The translations under genes and the position numbers were made by a program. Source: Nyssa sinensis (lineage: Eukaryota > Streptophyta > Magnoliopsida > Cornales > Nyssaceae). From it: a DNA stretch of 64,000 nucleotides. The DNA lies in contig CM018048.1 in the NCBI GenBank assembly GCA_008638375.1, positions 10,698,040 through 10,762,039 on the forward strand. The letters run 5' to 3'. The notes below the pieces were generated by a model. The model was given only the letters and a program-made list of their open reading frames with translations, was not told where the DNA came from and did no database searches. Of the stretch, positions 43,486 through 56,049 are shown piece after piece; positions within the stretch are counted from its first letter, which is position 1; the number at the start of each line of letters is the position of its first letter.

Positions 43486-46345
43486 TGTCACGCCCCAAAT
43501 TTTCAAAACCCGGGAAATGATTGAAAATGACTTAAAAAGAATTAATAAAATACAATTAATGGATTTAGTTGATTACATATTAATTTTTTCATGTTTTTCA
43601 AAATTAAGAATAAAAATGCTAACTAGACTCACCCAAAACGAGTTCCAAATACTAGTTAAATACCTCCCCTAACTAATGGTAAAAACTAGTCTAAGTCATA
43701 TCTAAGCATGACCTCCAAGATAGTCCTAAAAATATCTCTGACATGCGTTGAAATAATGGCCCAAAATGGCCCTAATTATTGTTCAAAAACAACTTAGAAG
43801 GTTAACCAAAAATAGCCTAAGACATGGGTAAAAACTAGCCAAAAATGTTTGCCCAGGTGGCTCAAATTGATGGCTAAAGTAGACTAAAAATGCCCTGAGG
43901 CATAGACCAAATATAGGTAAAAAATCCTACCTAAAGTAGTCTAAGGAAGTGGCCAAACATGGCCTTGAATAATGACTAAAATGTGTCTCAAAAAGGTACC
44001 CAATATGGCTTGGTATAATAGCAAAAAGTGGTTTAAAAGGAACTCCGAAAGGTGGTGTCTAACATGGAAGTTAATGGCCTTGAAATGGCATTGGAAAGCA
44101 TGTCACGGCATGCCTATGGCATGCTCATGTCCCAGGCGCGCATGGGAGAGGCGCAGGTGCGCACGGGGAGGGCGACCAGGCAAGCAGGTGCCCGCGCAGG
44201 CGGTTGGGCGGCCTACTGCTGGTCTGTTAGGCCTTGGCCTAAAATCTAATTATTTTGATATTTTTGCACCCATTTCAATGTATTTCATCACCAAACTTGG
44301 TGTGAGACCCTATAACATGTAAATGACCATTTTCCCTTATTTTTTTCCCTTAAGTAATTTTGGACTAATTTGTCCATATTTTCATTTCTTTACCTTTCTT
44401 TTTTCTCTTAATTTATTTAATTTCTTACTTAGAAAATCTAGGCATGCTTTCCCACTCCACTCAACCTAATTGCTACTTTTGAAAAATTTTGTCATAGTGT
44501 CCTTTGTTTATTAACCTTTTTCCTCATTCCATTTACCAACAATACCTAATAGAATATTTATTTGTACAAGTCTATATTTTCAATATCCACAATTTTATTT
44601 CAAAAACAAAATAACTACTTGGAGTTTCATGCTCCTCATTCATATTCAATGCACAATTCTATACAATCCAACATAAAATTAAGTTTTTAACTTACACAAA
44701 GTCTAAACTTTAAACATGAGATAAACTTCATAGAGTTTATGCCCTACATACAAAATATAGCCCTTAGGTCAAATATACTTCAAAATCCACTCCCTTCTCC
44801 ATGCTTCAAGACTCTATTAAGTTTCATATGTTGGAAGTCTCATCTGAAAAATATGATCCCATGTAGGATAAACGCGACGACTTGTATGACATAATGTTAA
44901 ACAAAGAATAAAGGTAAGTTGAGGGATGTGTAAAGTGAATATTTGTGAGCTATAATCCCTCCAATTCACTAATACAATGCGAAGGCAATATGTATGACAC
45001 ACATATGCAACTCTATGCCTAACACATGTCTTACTTCACGGTCCGCCCCCGTCAGCACGCAAGTACTATTTATTTAGCCAGATTTTGGATTTTTCACCAC
45101 AGGATTTACACCCTCATAATGCATATCACCAAAGTTCTCAATACACACCATGATTCCAAAGATTCACAATATGCCAATATGCCTTAATTTACCATGGAAT
45201 TTCAATAAGGCATTTTATTAAATACATGGGGTGTGTCTTAAATTATGCATCATACATTAAGCAAATCATAACTTTCAAACTACAAGACTTTGTTAACATC
45301 AATATAGGGTATAATGCAATCAATTATACATATTTTCATGTTAGATGTTCACAACTTTACAAAGTTCTTAAAGAATATACAAATACACAAAGCATCATAC
45401 ATTAAGCAAATCATAACTTTCAAACTACAAGACTTTTTCTACATGAACATAAGCTATAATACAATCAATTATACATATTTTCATGTTACATGTTCACAAG
45501 TTTACCAAATTCGCAAAGAATACACAAGTACACAAAGTACCAACCCTAGATTTTTAAAGCAACTATATACTAGGTGGTTTTCTAACATCAAGTATGCATG
45601 TAAGTCATACAACCAACTTATAAAAATACCAATAAATTTAACTCTAGTTTTTACTTAAAAAAATATCATACCTAGAAGGGTTTTTCTCAATCCTAAGGAG
45701 TTGTGTTCACTTAGAATCCAAACTAATCAGTAAGATTGTAGCCTTTGTGGTGGGGAACAACTTCTTAGAAGGAAGTCTTGAGAGATTCTAAAGCTAGAGA
45801 TGTGTTTTGGAAGGTAAAAAGTTAAAAAAAACCTAGGTTTTCTTCATGGTTTCTCCCCAACCTCAAGTTTTAGCACTTGCCTCAGCCAAATTCTGAAAAT
45901 TTTAACTCTTAAGTGGTTTATTTATATTAAATGGTCAAGGGGTGAAAAGACTCATTTGCCATTAATGAGCCGCAGGACTTCGTTACACTATAGCATGTCC
46001 TAAAACGCCTCAAATTAATATTTTGCTTTAACAAAAGTTCTTAAAATTATTTTAAATGATATTTTTTTAAAAAAGATATTTTCGCTTGCTAGCGAGTGCA
46101 GCTGGGCTCACCCGGGTTGGCCTTTTGGGCCTATTTTTTAACTATCTTTCATTTTGCTCAAATTCTCACAAGAGGTGTATTTTAACATTCTAAGAATGTT
46201 TCCCTTCTATGGCATACTCAAATTATGATTCTAAACATGATTTATGTCTAAATAATGCATATATAGTGCCCTACCGACAAATAATGCATGGATAGTGTCC
46301 TACTAGCAAAATAAAAAATTTACTTTGATTTATTAGATCTTTACA
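43486..46345 (+). repeat. Solo LTR, family S2, copy 2 (2860 bp)
   Basis: Starts TGTCACGCCCC, ends AGATCTTTACA. The duplication is TGGGA on the left (43481-43485) and TGGAA on the right (46346-46350), a single G-to-A change. Removing it restores MWELVNLPPG across the copia linker. Same family as 21797-24660. No coding region is recognised in it. Confidence 0.9.
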
Positions 46346-47112
46346 TGGAAACTAGTGAATCTTCCACCAGGTTCAAAACCTCCTGGATATAAATAGATAT
46401 TCAAAAAGAAAATGAAGCAAATGGATCTATTGAAAAGTACAAAGCCAGGCTTGGTATCAAAGGATACAGGTAAAAGGAAGGCTTGGACTATTTTGATACA
46501 TATTCACCTGTTACAAGGATATCATCTATTTGAATGTTAATAACTATTGCAACTATAGACAATCTTGAGATATATTAAATGGATGTTAAAACAACTTTCT
46601 TAAATAGTGAATTAAATGAAGAAATATACATAGAACAACCCGAATGGTTTATTGTTCTAGGTCAAGAAAAGAAAGTTTGTCGGCTTGTTAAATCTCTTTA
46701 TCGACTAAAACAAACATCAAAGCAGTGGCACGAGAAATTTGATAGCGTAATGATGTCAAATAGGTTCAAGATTAATGAATACGACAAATGTGTATATGTT
46801 AAAAATACAGAAAATGGTTATGTCATTATTTATCTCTATGTTGATGATATGTTTATTATGGGTAGTAGTAATGATGTCATCAAAGCTGCCAATAAATTGT
46901 TAAACAATAAGTTTGACATGAAAGACTTAGGTGTTGTCGATATTATACTTGGGATAAAAATCTCTAGAACATCGGATGGATTTATATTATCTTCATCACA
47001 TTACATTGAGAGAATACTCAAGAAATTTAAACAAGATGATAGCAGTTCAACGAAAACACCATTAGATGTAAATATACACTTATCCAAGGATAATGGCAAA
47101 AACATACACAAT
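46346..47112 (+). pseudogene. Reverse transcriptase of element Z
   Basis: Starts with LVNLPPGSKP and stop-broken KARL-like sequence, then an open frame from 46579: MDVKTTFLNSELNEEIYIEQ, VCRLVKSLYRLKQ and the catalytic YVDD at 46837-46848 (LYVDDMFIMGS), then LGIKISR. Typical copia reverse transcriptase, ending at 47112-47114. Confidence 0.92.
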
Positions 47113-47147
47113 TAGAGTATGCATAAATAATTAGCAGCCTAATCTAT

Positions 47148-47786
47148 GTGATGAATTATACCCGTCCAGACATAGCGTATGCTGTTAGTAAATTAAGTAA
47201 GTACAAAAGTAATCCTGATCCGAACCATTGGAAGGCAATAGTTAGGGTTTCGAGATATTTAAAATACACCCAAAACTATGGATTGCACTACTCAAGGTAT
47301 ATAACAGTACTAGAAGGATACTATGATGCAAACTAGATATCCGATACCAAAGACTCAAAGTCCACAAGTGGGTATTTATTTAAATTTGGTGGTGGAGCAG
47401 TATCATGAAAATCTTCTAACCAAACGTGCATTGCCAGATCCATAATGGAATCTGAGTTTATTACACTTAATAAAGCTGGTGAAGGAGCTGAGTGACTTCG
47501 TCACTTCCTAGCAAATATTCCAATGTGGCCAAGACTTGTGCTTGCTATCTGTATTCATTGCGATAGTCAATCAGCAATTGGTAGGGCACAAAGTCACATG
47601 TATAACTATAAGTCTCGACATATTCGTCGAAGACATAATACCATGAAACAACTTCTCTTTAATGTTATTATGACTATTGAGTACATAAGGTCAAAAGAAA
47701 ATATTGCAGATCCGTTAACCAAAGGTTTGACCAGAAAACAAGTGAATAAATCATCGAGGGAAATGGGCTTAAAGCCTATACACTAA
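47148..47786 (+). pseudogene. RNase H of element Z
   Basis: [48 protein letters not shown] and IADPLTKGL follow the order of copia RNase H. Two in-frame stops (after YYDAN and at GAVS) break it. The stop at 47784-47786 is the polyprotein end. Confidence 0.9.
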
Positions 47787-48373
47787 GAATCACCATATTG
47801 GCAACCCAAACTAGCTAACTTGAGATCCCAAGATCTAGGTTCAAAAGAACAACCGAATTATGTGCGACTCATTAATATCACTGTGGAGATAAAATCTCCT
47901 ACCCATTCCTATTATAAGAATAAGTGATGCCTGTAGTGTTGAATATGATAAGCTAAACTTTTAATGATTCTTATAACTTGTTAAATACAAGTGGGGTATA
48001 ATAGGATACTTCTAATAAGAAATCACTTATGTGAGTGTGAACTAGGCCGGTTCTATGAGAATAATAAAGGTTAAATTCTCTAGGAGCACTCATAAAATCA
48101 GGAATTGTTCAGGGCCAAAATAAACATAATCATGAGAACTAACTATGTTACAAAAAATTATGTGTAAATGCTATTGTCTTGGTTTACACAAACGGTTGGA
48201 CAGTTCAAGACATCATGTTCACTGAACAACCAGTAACCCCGATAGTATTTCGCAAGGGAAGGTTCAAGGCCACAAACTACTTTCCTCTATACAGAAGATT
48301 TCCAATAGAACTCTCTCTAAGTGTCTGCATATCATTTGCATTGCTTTCAGTCAATTTCATTTATGTTGGAGAT

Positions 48374-49270
48374 TGTTGGAAAAAGCGGATTTTTGAGCAT
48401 AATAATTAGCTATCTTTGAGCTAAAATTAAAATAGGCCCCACACATTAATTTTGGTGAGTCCATATAGAAATTGTGTTCTCCTTCATGAGGAGATTAAGA
48501 TCATGTATTGGGTTGCTCAAAACCATTAAGAAGTGAATAAGAAATTACCTCCAAACATCACTCCTTGGAAATGGTAACAAAAGCTTGAAGCTTGTGAAAA
48601 ACTTGTGTCTCACATAGGATGAGTATAAGGTTTTTAAAAAGTTTATATACAATTACCTTAAAGGATCTGTGCATTCATACAGTTTGAGAGAGTTCTGAAA
48701 CATAAGTCTGGTTCACTGTACGTAGAGGCTGCAGTGCTCCTTTTTTGTGTAAGACTACTTCATCCTGGGAGGCAAACATCCATTCAAAATCGTAAGCACC
48801 AAGTACGAGGGCGTATTCTGTCTTAAGGAGATAGCATTAAATGCTAGACTTAGTCTGTTCCAGAAACATGTAAGTTTCTTCCATTTTTGTTTTCTTCCTT
48901 TTGCTCAAATCTGTATACTGTTTCTAAACAACAATTTATTTCGAGTTTTTAATTCTAGAATCATAACTTAGTTTTTTAAAACCTTAGAACATAATTAATT
49001 TTTTTTTGTTCTCTGTAAATTCAGGTTTTGTATTTATAGGATATAGAAAAATAATTCTGTATTTATAGAATACAGAAAATAAGTTCTGTATTTTTTTAAT
49101 TACTATATTAATAAAATAAAATAGATTTTAAAAATACTGATTAACAATCTTAAGACAGAATAGTATTCCAAATCAATTTTATTTTTTCAAATGTTTTATT
49201 TTCTGTTTTAGTTTGCAATATTCTTTACTTCATAATACTATACTTCTGATTTAAAAATTTTAATTAGTGA
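48374..49270 (+). repeat. 3' LTR of element Z (~0.9 kb)
   Basis: Starts TGTTGGAAAAAGCGG after the polypurine-like GTTGGAGAT. It matches the first ~290 bp of the 5' LTR, then jumps (at about 48666) to the part after the duplicated block, and ends near AATTAGTGA followed by a T-run. Confidence 0.8.
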
Positions 49271-49281
49271 ATTTTTTTTTA

Positions 49282-49979
49282 ATAAATCTATCTCAAAGAA
49301 GTAAAAGTAAACAAAACGCATGGAGAAGACACAAGATTTGTATATTTCGGCAAGATGCTTATGTTTACGGGCAGCGATGATCAGTCTACTATGTATCAAA
49401 AAGATTAAAGAGCAAAAAACTTTCAAAAACCTGAAACCCTAAAAAATAATATCCTTATAGAAGTGAGTTATAACATAAGAGACAAAATTGGCCAAAAAAC
49501 AAACCGGACCCCCAAAACTCACATATTGCCCATTTTTCAAGTCGTCTCAAATTGTAAACGAGTCATCAAGAATTTAAATAAATTTATGACAATCACCTAA
49601 CAAATTGACAGGTTGAAATTCAAAAATGGTGATGGATATCTTCTTTGTTACGGTTAAGGAGAGGTTTGGAGGCTGGAAGTTCTGATGGAGAAATGATGCC
49701 AATTCAGAAATAAAACTAGGAATTATTTCTCATCATGTCCAAAATATTCTAAACCACACACCAGCACTCATCCTTTCTAAGAGACAAATGACAAATACAT
49801 GACTGAGTGAAGCACCTTATTTATACAAACTTATATATAATGTATGTTTTGTGGATTCTCAATAAGAGTGCAGGTTTGCGGAACCTCTCATCCCTAGTAA
49901 TAAACAAATGTATGGACCCTCTAATGGATAAATTATTGGTGGGATTGTTGTCGTGTGACTTCCCGTCACAAATCCTAAC
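49282..49979 (-). repeat. Copia LTR, family X, right copy (~0.7 kb)
   Basis: On the minus strand it starts TGTTAGGATTTGTGACGGG (49979), has TATAAATAAGG near 49820 and ends in ACTTCTTTGAGATAGATTT, where it has lost the last ~20 bp present in the left copy. It abuts the 3' LTR of element Z. No interior of this element is seen. Confidence 0.6.
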
Positions 49980-50013
49980 ACTTTCTTATTTTCATGGAGT
50001 TGCTTATAAAAAG

Positions 50014-50594
50014 TAATGCTGCACTTTTTGATCAGTAGGACTTCCGCTCTTCGTCTTTTGTCAAGAACTCAAAAAAGAGATCAGAGGCTATCAGGTTAGC
50101 TCCGATGGTAGCCGCTCCGATGATGAAGTCAGTAAAAAATAAAGGCAAAACTATAATTAAAAATAATTGAATGATTGTCCTTGAAAAGTGTACCTTAGGG
50201 TTTCTTTTATAGGTTGCGGATCTTTCAAATTTGAGTAGGATTTAGAGTCGCAATAGTAGGGATTTGATTGTTATTCGATAAAAGCAGTTACTATGTTAAT
50301 CATTACAATCCATGAGAATAGGAAGTGAATGATATCCACGAATGGCAGTTTCTTTGCCACACACTGTTTCCTTTCCCTTAGGTCGGTAGGGTACCTTAGG
50401 CGGTGATTAGTTCTGGACCCTCTCATGCAAGTGCTCAGTTTCTTCTGTTTTGAAGATGAGATCGGAGGCTGTGGGGAACTCCGAGCAAGGAAGTTCTAGG
50501 GCCTACATAAAACCTATTCTAGATGAGTGAGCTTCGGATGCTCTAGATGCACACATGTTGCACAGGGGCTGGTTTGTCATTTTATGGTATAACA
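50014..50594 (-). repeat. 3' LTR of element D (581 bp)
   Basis: Plus strand starts TAATGCTGCAC (TGATG mutated) and ends ATGGTATAACA. It is followed by the minus-strand polypurine tract AGCTACTCCCCCCCAAGCC (50595-50613). Same family as the LTR of element B. Confidence 0.9.
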
Positions 50595-50810
50595 GCTACT
50601 CCCCCCCAAGCCTTAGTTTAGTGTACCGCTTGATTGAGGTTGTGGGCTTCCGAAAGGTCACGTGTTATGTCCACGCAGCTTGCCTCTTAGTTTTTCCAAA
50701 CAACCATTGATGTGGCATTTATTGCACCTGTCGCCATTTGGGCTTTCGAGACCATTATTTCTTCCAACCGCTGTGACGGTTCGGTGTGATGGGCCTCTAT
50801 TCTGAAAACC

Positions 50811-50818
50811 TATATAAA
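50811..50818 (+). promoter_or_regulatory. Putative TATA box of the antisense gene, element D
   Basis: TATATAAA in CCTATATAAAGAGGGG sits upstream of the antisense ATG and opposite to the transcription direction of the retroelement. Element C has TATAAATG at the matching place (complement of 26127-26134). Confidence 0.55.
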
Positions 50819-51020
50819 GAGGGGAAGGGGGTGCACGTACGCCCTTCCCTTCATTTTTATTACTTTGAAAAATCAAACACATCGCCATTAAGTCAGAGTG
50901 ATCAAAGAGTTTGAAAGGATTGTCACCGTGCAAAGCTTCTTTCTCCGATCAAACTTCAGGTTTGGTTTGTCTTCTTGTTCATCTTTTTTCGTTCCTTTTC
51001 TTCTTCTTTTGTTTTTTGCA

Positions 51021-52888
51021 ATGTTGGCCTCAGATTCCCTTTTTGGTATTGGCTATGGCTCAAAAAATTCGTCTGAGTCGACTCTGCCATCACAAATTCA
51101 TATTGTAGACAGTAGTTCTTCCGAGGATGCCGAAAATAGGATAGTAGAGCCTCCCTCTAGTCTTGAACTTAGGATTATAGATACTTTTGTTGAACCTATG
51201 AATAGAATGGGGGAGACCTCAGGTAGGCCTTCTCAAAGAGAGGAAGGAGAAAGTGTTATTACTCAGGACATGTTAGATTATCTGAAGGCTGCTTTCGATT
51301 TCCTTCAAAATGTAACTTGTAGAGCCCCTAGCTTATTGGATCGTCCTTCCGACATCGGTCCAGGCAAGATTTGTGTCTATCTCGACTGGTTTGAGATGGG
51401 GCTGAGGTTTCCCCTTTCTTCTTTAGTTAAGCAGTTTTTTAAGTGGTTCAATATCTGTCCTACCGATCTCAATGTCAATAGTTGGAGACATTTGTTAGGG
51501 TTCATAGTATTAGGGCATCTGAATGGCATCAAGGTTGATCTCGACCTGATCTGTAGCAATATGGATTTGAAATATCTGAGGTTGGAGGACTTATTTTACA
51601 TGTCATTCGACAAGGGGTTCAGACCCCTCTCCGTAATACCTACTTCCAACAAGACCTGGAAGAAGTGGTACTTCTTCGTAGAATGAGGATGGGAGTTGGA
51701 ACATATATATATTATTTGTCTAACCTCTGTGTTTTATGGCTTTTATGCAGATAAAGGGGCTTGAAAGATATAAATCTTCACCATTGATATCCAAGATAGA
51801 TATCATCGACTCCTTCAGACCAGCAATAGGCTCATACTGCCATTCTCACTCCCGAACACCTGATAAAGGCTAGCTTGACAACAACCAGAGCTGGCAACTT
51901 GAAGAAATCCTTGATGTCCTATTACGCACCAGGGAAAAAGAAGAAAATGGTGGAGAAACTTCCACCCTTGCCGACCCACCTTTTCAAGTAAAGAGGATGA
52001 GGCTTCTCTCGAGTTCCCCAGACCGGACACTGTTTGAGGGTGTGAGGGAGCCTCCTACTCTAGAGCATGCCTTTTTTCGTGCCCCTGCTATACTAACCAG
52101 GTGAAGGGGGAAGGAGAAGGCAGCGGCTACTGCTGTTGTTGAGATACATGATGATTTCGGCTATTTGGCCGCAAAGAAAGCTTTCGATAAGTCTTAGGCT
52201 TCAGGCCCAAGCAAATACAAAGGTCTGAAGGTGGGGAAAATTGCCAAAGACCTGTTGACCTTCTAGCTAAGGGTAACTTCTGAGCTCTTTCCTTTCTTTT
52301 TTTCTTCTCTTTTTATGTTTTGTCATTTTACCTGTTTTGAGCTGTTTGCTTTTTGCTTTTCAGACTATGCATGGCCTTGCTGCCATTGTGGAGTCCTCTA
52401 TGGATTCGGAGTTGATTGATAACCTCCAATCTGAGCTAGATGAGGCTAGGCTGCAGTTGGGGACAGCCTAGTCCAATACTACTGCTACCGAGAAGAAGCT
52501 GAAGGAGGCTGCGAACTCCTTATCTATCATAGAGTCTGAAATGAACTCCCTTGCTTATAATTTGGAAAACCTCCAAAAGAGGTTTGAAGACTTCCAGTCC
52601 GTCTCCATCTAGAAGACCAAAGATGCAGTCAAATCTGCCAAGGGCTAGACCGAAGTAGAGATGAAGGCTGAAAGTTGAGGAGTGGGTGGAGAGCTGATCA
52701 AGCATGGGTATAATAACTTTAGAGACAAACTCCTCAAAAAGTACCCTGACCTTGATCTGACTAGGATCGACGACGTTGAAGTCCCTCTTGGTGAGACCGA
52801 GGTGCAAGATGATGATGATAAGGTAGCCTCTCCCGATCTTCGCTCGGTAGAAGCACTTGCTCAAGCTGATATGGATGCAGTGCGCTGA
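51021..52888 (+). pseudogene. Antisense gene (aORF) of element D
   Basis: Best preserved copy. A TATA box (CTATATAAAGAGG, 50811-50818) lies ~210 bp upstream of the first ATG (51021). Exon 1 (51021 to ~51690) is open to a TGA at 51684-51686 near its end. It has acidic/Ser-rich residues, then RPSDIGPGKICVYLDW, NSWRHLLGFIVLGHLNGIKV, DLDLICSNMDLKYL and SNKTWKKWYFF. The intron ends TTTTATGCAG (51750) but its donor is lost. Exon 2 (51751 to ~52266) is stop-broken and Lys-rich. A second intron (~52267-52363, GTAAC... to CTTTTCAG) precedes exon 3, which encodes a coiled coil (ELIDNLQSELDEARLQLG) with a few stops and a conserved C-terminus KKYPDLDLTRIDDV, ending TGA 52886-52888. Homologous to the genes in A and C. 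No function is known to me. It may encode a nuclear or particle-associated protein, but that is speculation. Confidence 0.75.
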
Positions 52889-53268
52889 GTTTGAAGAGAA
52901 TGAAGAAAAGGAAGAAGAAAATGATCTTGACATAATGGACTTTTCTTCATTCTTGATGCTCTAAAAGTAGTTTGAATCAACAGTAGACCTAGGCCATTTT
53001 TGTACTTTTGTTTTTCCTTTTTGTAATCTTCTAGAACTTATGTACTTTTTGGGCCAATTATCAATGAAATTGACTTTTTAGAACTTGTGTACTTTGTCAT
53101 CTTTAAGATTTGATTGAATCTCCATATCATTAATACTTGTGAGTTGTTGTGGATATCAATGTGTTGGATGTTTTGATATATCAAGCTTCCAGGCTTGCAA
53201 TAAACTTTGGTGCTTTCAAATAAGTCTTCGTTTTAGACTGTAATTGCTATGTTAAAACTTTGGACTTC

Positions 53269-55178
53269 TGATGAGTGCACGAAAGTGCACTCTAAATATC
53301 CCATTATTTGATTAAAATGCTAGAAAGTGGATAGAAATGTGAGAATATACTTGATATTATTTTATTCAATTTCTATTTACAATAAGAGGTATTTGAGCAT
53401 TAAATTATAAGATTTTATATCTCAAATATTGCATTATTTGTTGGCGAGAGATAGTTTGCAATTGCACTTTTCACTTAATATTTTTAGAACTATTTTTGAC
53501 TTTTTTGCAGATTCGACTATTGAGTTTCAATTAAGATTTGGATGACGTTAAAGTTTCAGAATGAGAAAATGGTCTTCATGAAATTTTTAGAGGACGTCTT
53601 GGGCTTTTCAGAAAGGTTTGGTTTGCAAAAATCGGAGTTCGTTTGGGCCTTCAAACATTATTTCGAAATCAGGTCTGAAAAGCTGCTCTAAATTCTGTCC
53701 TTCCAGCCAACTTGAAGGGGCCATAACTTGAGCTTCCAAAGTCCAAATCAGGTGGTTTTTTATCCTAAAATTATCTACTCATCCAGGGCTACAACTTTCG
53801 TGAAGGGCCCGAGTCGAGATTTAATTGTTATCTAATAGAAAACGGGGTGTAAAGTTTGTGGCAACTGACTGTGCGCGGGAATAAGAAAAGCAAAATAAAG
53901 AAAAAGAAAAGAAAAAATAATGGGCCCATGAAGCTGGAAAGGTGCAGAAACGGCTGATGAGGGAAGACCAAGAAAAGTCAAAGAAGCAATAAGAAAAATC
54001 AAAGGCAAGTAAAACAGGAAAAAAAAAAAATGAAAGAAAAGCAAAGGGAGAGTAAAGGGGCGGCTGAATTAGAAAGTTTCAACAAGTGGGCCCATGCACA
54101 GTAAAATGAAAAAGAAGGAAACGGGGCTCTCTTGTGGCAGTGGGCCCAGTCGTGTGTATTTGTGCAGCAAAGTAGTGGACCAAGCCAAGGCTTGGCTTGG
54201 TCAGGCGGCTGAAGGCAACAAGTGGCGGAGTCCATGCAGAAGCAAAATCAAGGGCCTGGGGCGCACGTGGGCTTAAAATCTTAATGCAGGGCTGATATAT
54301 ATAGTAAATAAAAAAACCTAAAAGGTGGAGACGAAAAAGAGAGCTGCGGCACGAAGAACAGAACAGTGTGTGCGACGGCTGTACAGGATTGCGCAGCAGG
54401 GAAGAAGAAGCCACTGTCATTCCATGGCTCGTTTTCTCTTCGTAAAATTTATGTTATTCATCCTGTACATGGGTAACTAAATTTTTAAATGGAGTTAAGG
54501 ATGAACTTGTACCATAAATGGCTATTTTGATTTATTTTGATTCCTGCACATGGTTTTAATTTGTTAAATTCTTCGTTGATAATTCATAATTAATTGTTAG
54601 ATTTTATTGTCCGAATAATTAAAGGTTTTAGTCCGTTTATAGATTCAGTCATGCTTTTTCTATTGAATGGATTAATGTTTTGATTATTTTTGGAACAATT
54701 AAATATTCATATTGATTCAATTCTCTGCTGCAGTATTGCTTGTTGGGTATATTGTCGTCATTGTATTTTATCAATGTGAATAATAATTTGAGTGACTTAA
54801 AAATGATGAATGATCTTTCAAAGGATTATTTTCAGTCTAATTTTGATGCATAATTTTAAATCTTCCGATTGAGATTTTTGGAATTTAATTTCTCAATTGA
54901 GTTATCAGTGAATTAAAAATAATTAAAATACCATATATGTGCAAGGGATTCCCGAAACTCCACTGTTCGTTAAATTTGAATATTTTCATCAGTATTCAGC
55001 TTGTTTAATTTTTAGTTGCATTCAAAATCACTGTCTATATTTTTATTTTTTTTCGTTAACCGTCTAATATTTCTGTAGTTCAAAAATTCTGTTTATTATT
55101 CTTTTAATTTAGTCTCCTTGTGGAATCGACACCCCAAAGCTACACTACAACTACCGCGTTATTCTTTGGGCGTAATCA
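53269..55178 (+). repeat. Solo LTR, family S1, copy 2 (1910 bp)
   Basis: Starts TGATGAGTGCACG, ends GGGCGTAATCA and is flanked by the perfect 5-bp duplication ACTTC (53264-53268, 55179-55183). It is collinear with 15932-17792 throughout. It lies between the minisatellite and the antisense gene of element D. Confidence 0.93.
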
Positions 55179-55489
55179 ACTTCTTATCTTTAAGAGTTGT
55201 AATCAAATCAAGTAAGAGTCTTCAGAAGTCGAATCAATTTTCAAGCTTTAGATTTCCCCTTAACTTGCAATTAAATAAAGCATAGACTGATCGTTGACTT
55301 CCGAGCAAAGAGACTTGTAATTAAGTAGGCATAGCAACTGAGAAAATCTTCTGTAACAAGAACTGGTGATAATCTTTAATAATTGAGTTCATACCAAGCA
55401 AGCAATGCTTCTAGTATTTTGACAGTCTTTCTTGAAGGATGAACTAAGCCTTCATTGTTTGTATTGAATATAAAGTCCTTTGCATAGGT

Positions 55490-55985
55490 TATTACATACA
55501 GACCAGACCCATAACTCCAGTAATGGCTACAAAGTTTCTAAGCATCTGTTTATGGAAATGTATCGAATCTGGAACTCTTACATAAGTCGTAAAGTTTTTA
55601 AAGGTCTGTACATTGAGATAGACTATACCTGTGACTCTTGTATTGGGCACAAGGTTTTTAGGGGTTTGTATATTAAGATAGACCAGACCTGTAACTCTTG
55701 CATTAAGTACAAGGTTTTTAGGGGTCTATACATTGAGATGGATCAGACTTGTAGCTCTTGTATTGGGTACAATGTTTTTAGGGGTCAGTACATTGAGATG
55801 GACCAAACCTATAACTCTTGCATTGGGTGCAAGGCTTTTAGGGGTCTGTACATTAAAATGGACCAGACCTGTAACTCTTCCATTGGGTGCAAGGTTTTTA
55901 GGGGTCTGTACATTGAGATGGACCAGACCTATAACTCTTGCATTGGGTGCAAAGTTTTTAAGGGTCTGTGTATTGAGATGTGAAC
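55490..55985 (-). repeat. Minisatellite of 60-bp units in the 3' region of element D (8 units)
   Basis: Eight direct units of exactly 60 bp from about 55501 to 55980: GACCAGACCTGTAACTCTTG...GGTTTTTAGGGGTCTGTACATTGAGATG. The reverse complement matches the element C array (CAATGTACAGACCCCTAAAA...GGTCTGGTCCA). The period is a multiple of three, so it reads open in several frames; this is not a protein gene. Confidence 0.92.
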
Positions 55986-56049
55986 ACTTTGGAGAGTAAA
56001 AAGAATAATTTTATTGATAGTATTTTTGTAAGTGTTCTATATGCCAGGG

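Larger units (their letters stand above)
35585..49270 (+). mobile_element. Element Z: Ty1/copia (Tork/TNT1-like) retrotransposon with two nested solo LTRs
   Basis: LTR-related sequence at both ends (35585-37514 and 48374-49270, both starting TGTTGG) encloses gag, protease, integrase, reverse transcriptase and RNase H in copia order. Polypurine-like TTATGTTGGAGAT precedes the 3' LTR. Two solo LTRs (39403-42785 and 43486-46345) split the integrase and the integrase-reverse transcriptase linker. No target duplication is visible and the two LTRs differ in structure, so the element may be a recombinant. Many stops make it non-functional. Confidence 0.88.

Noticed and set aside
52520..52933. 137-codon minus-strand frame
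   Set aside because: Shadow of the coiled-coil exon of the antisense gene of element D.
55480..55983. 167-codon frame with a repeated 20-residue pattern that looks like a repeat protein
   Set aside because: It is the 60-bp minisatellite of element D; a period divisible by three keeps frames open by chance, and a second frame is also open.
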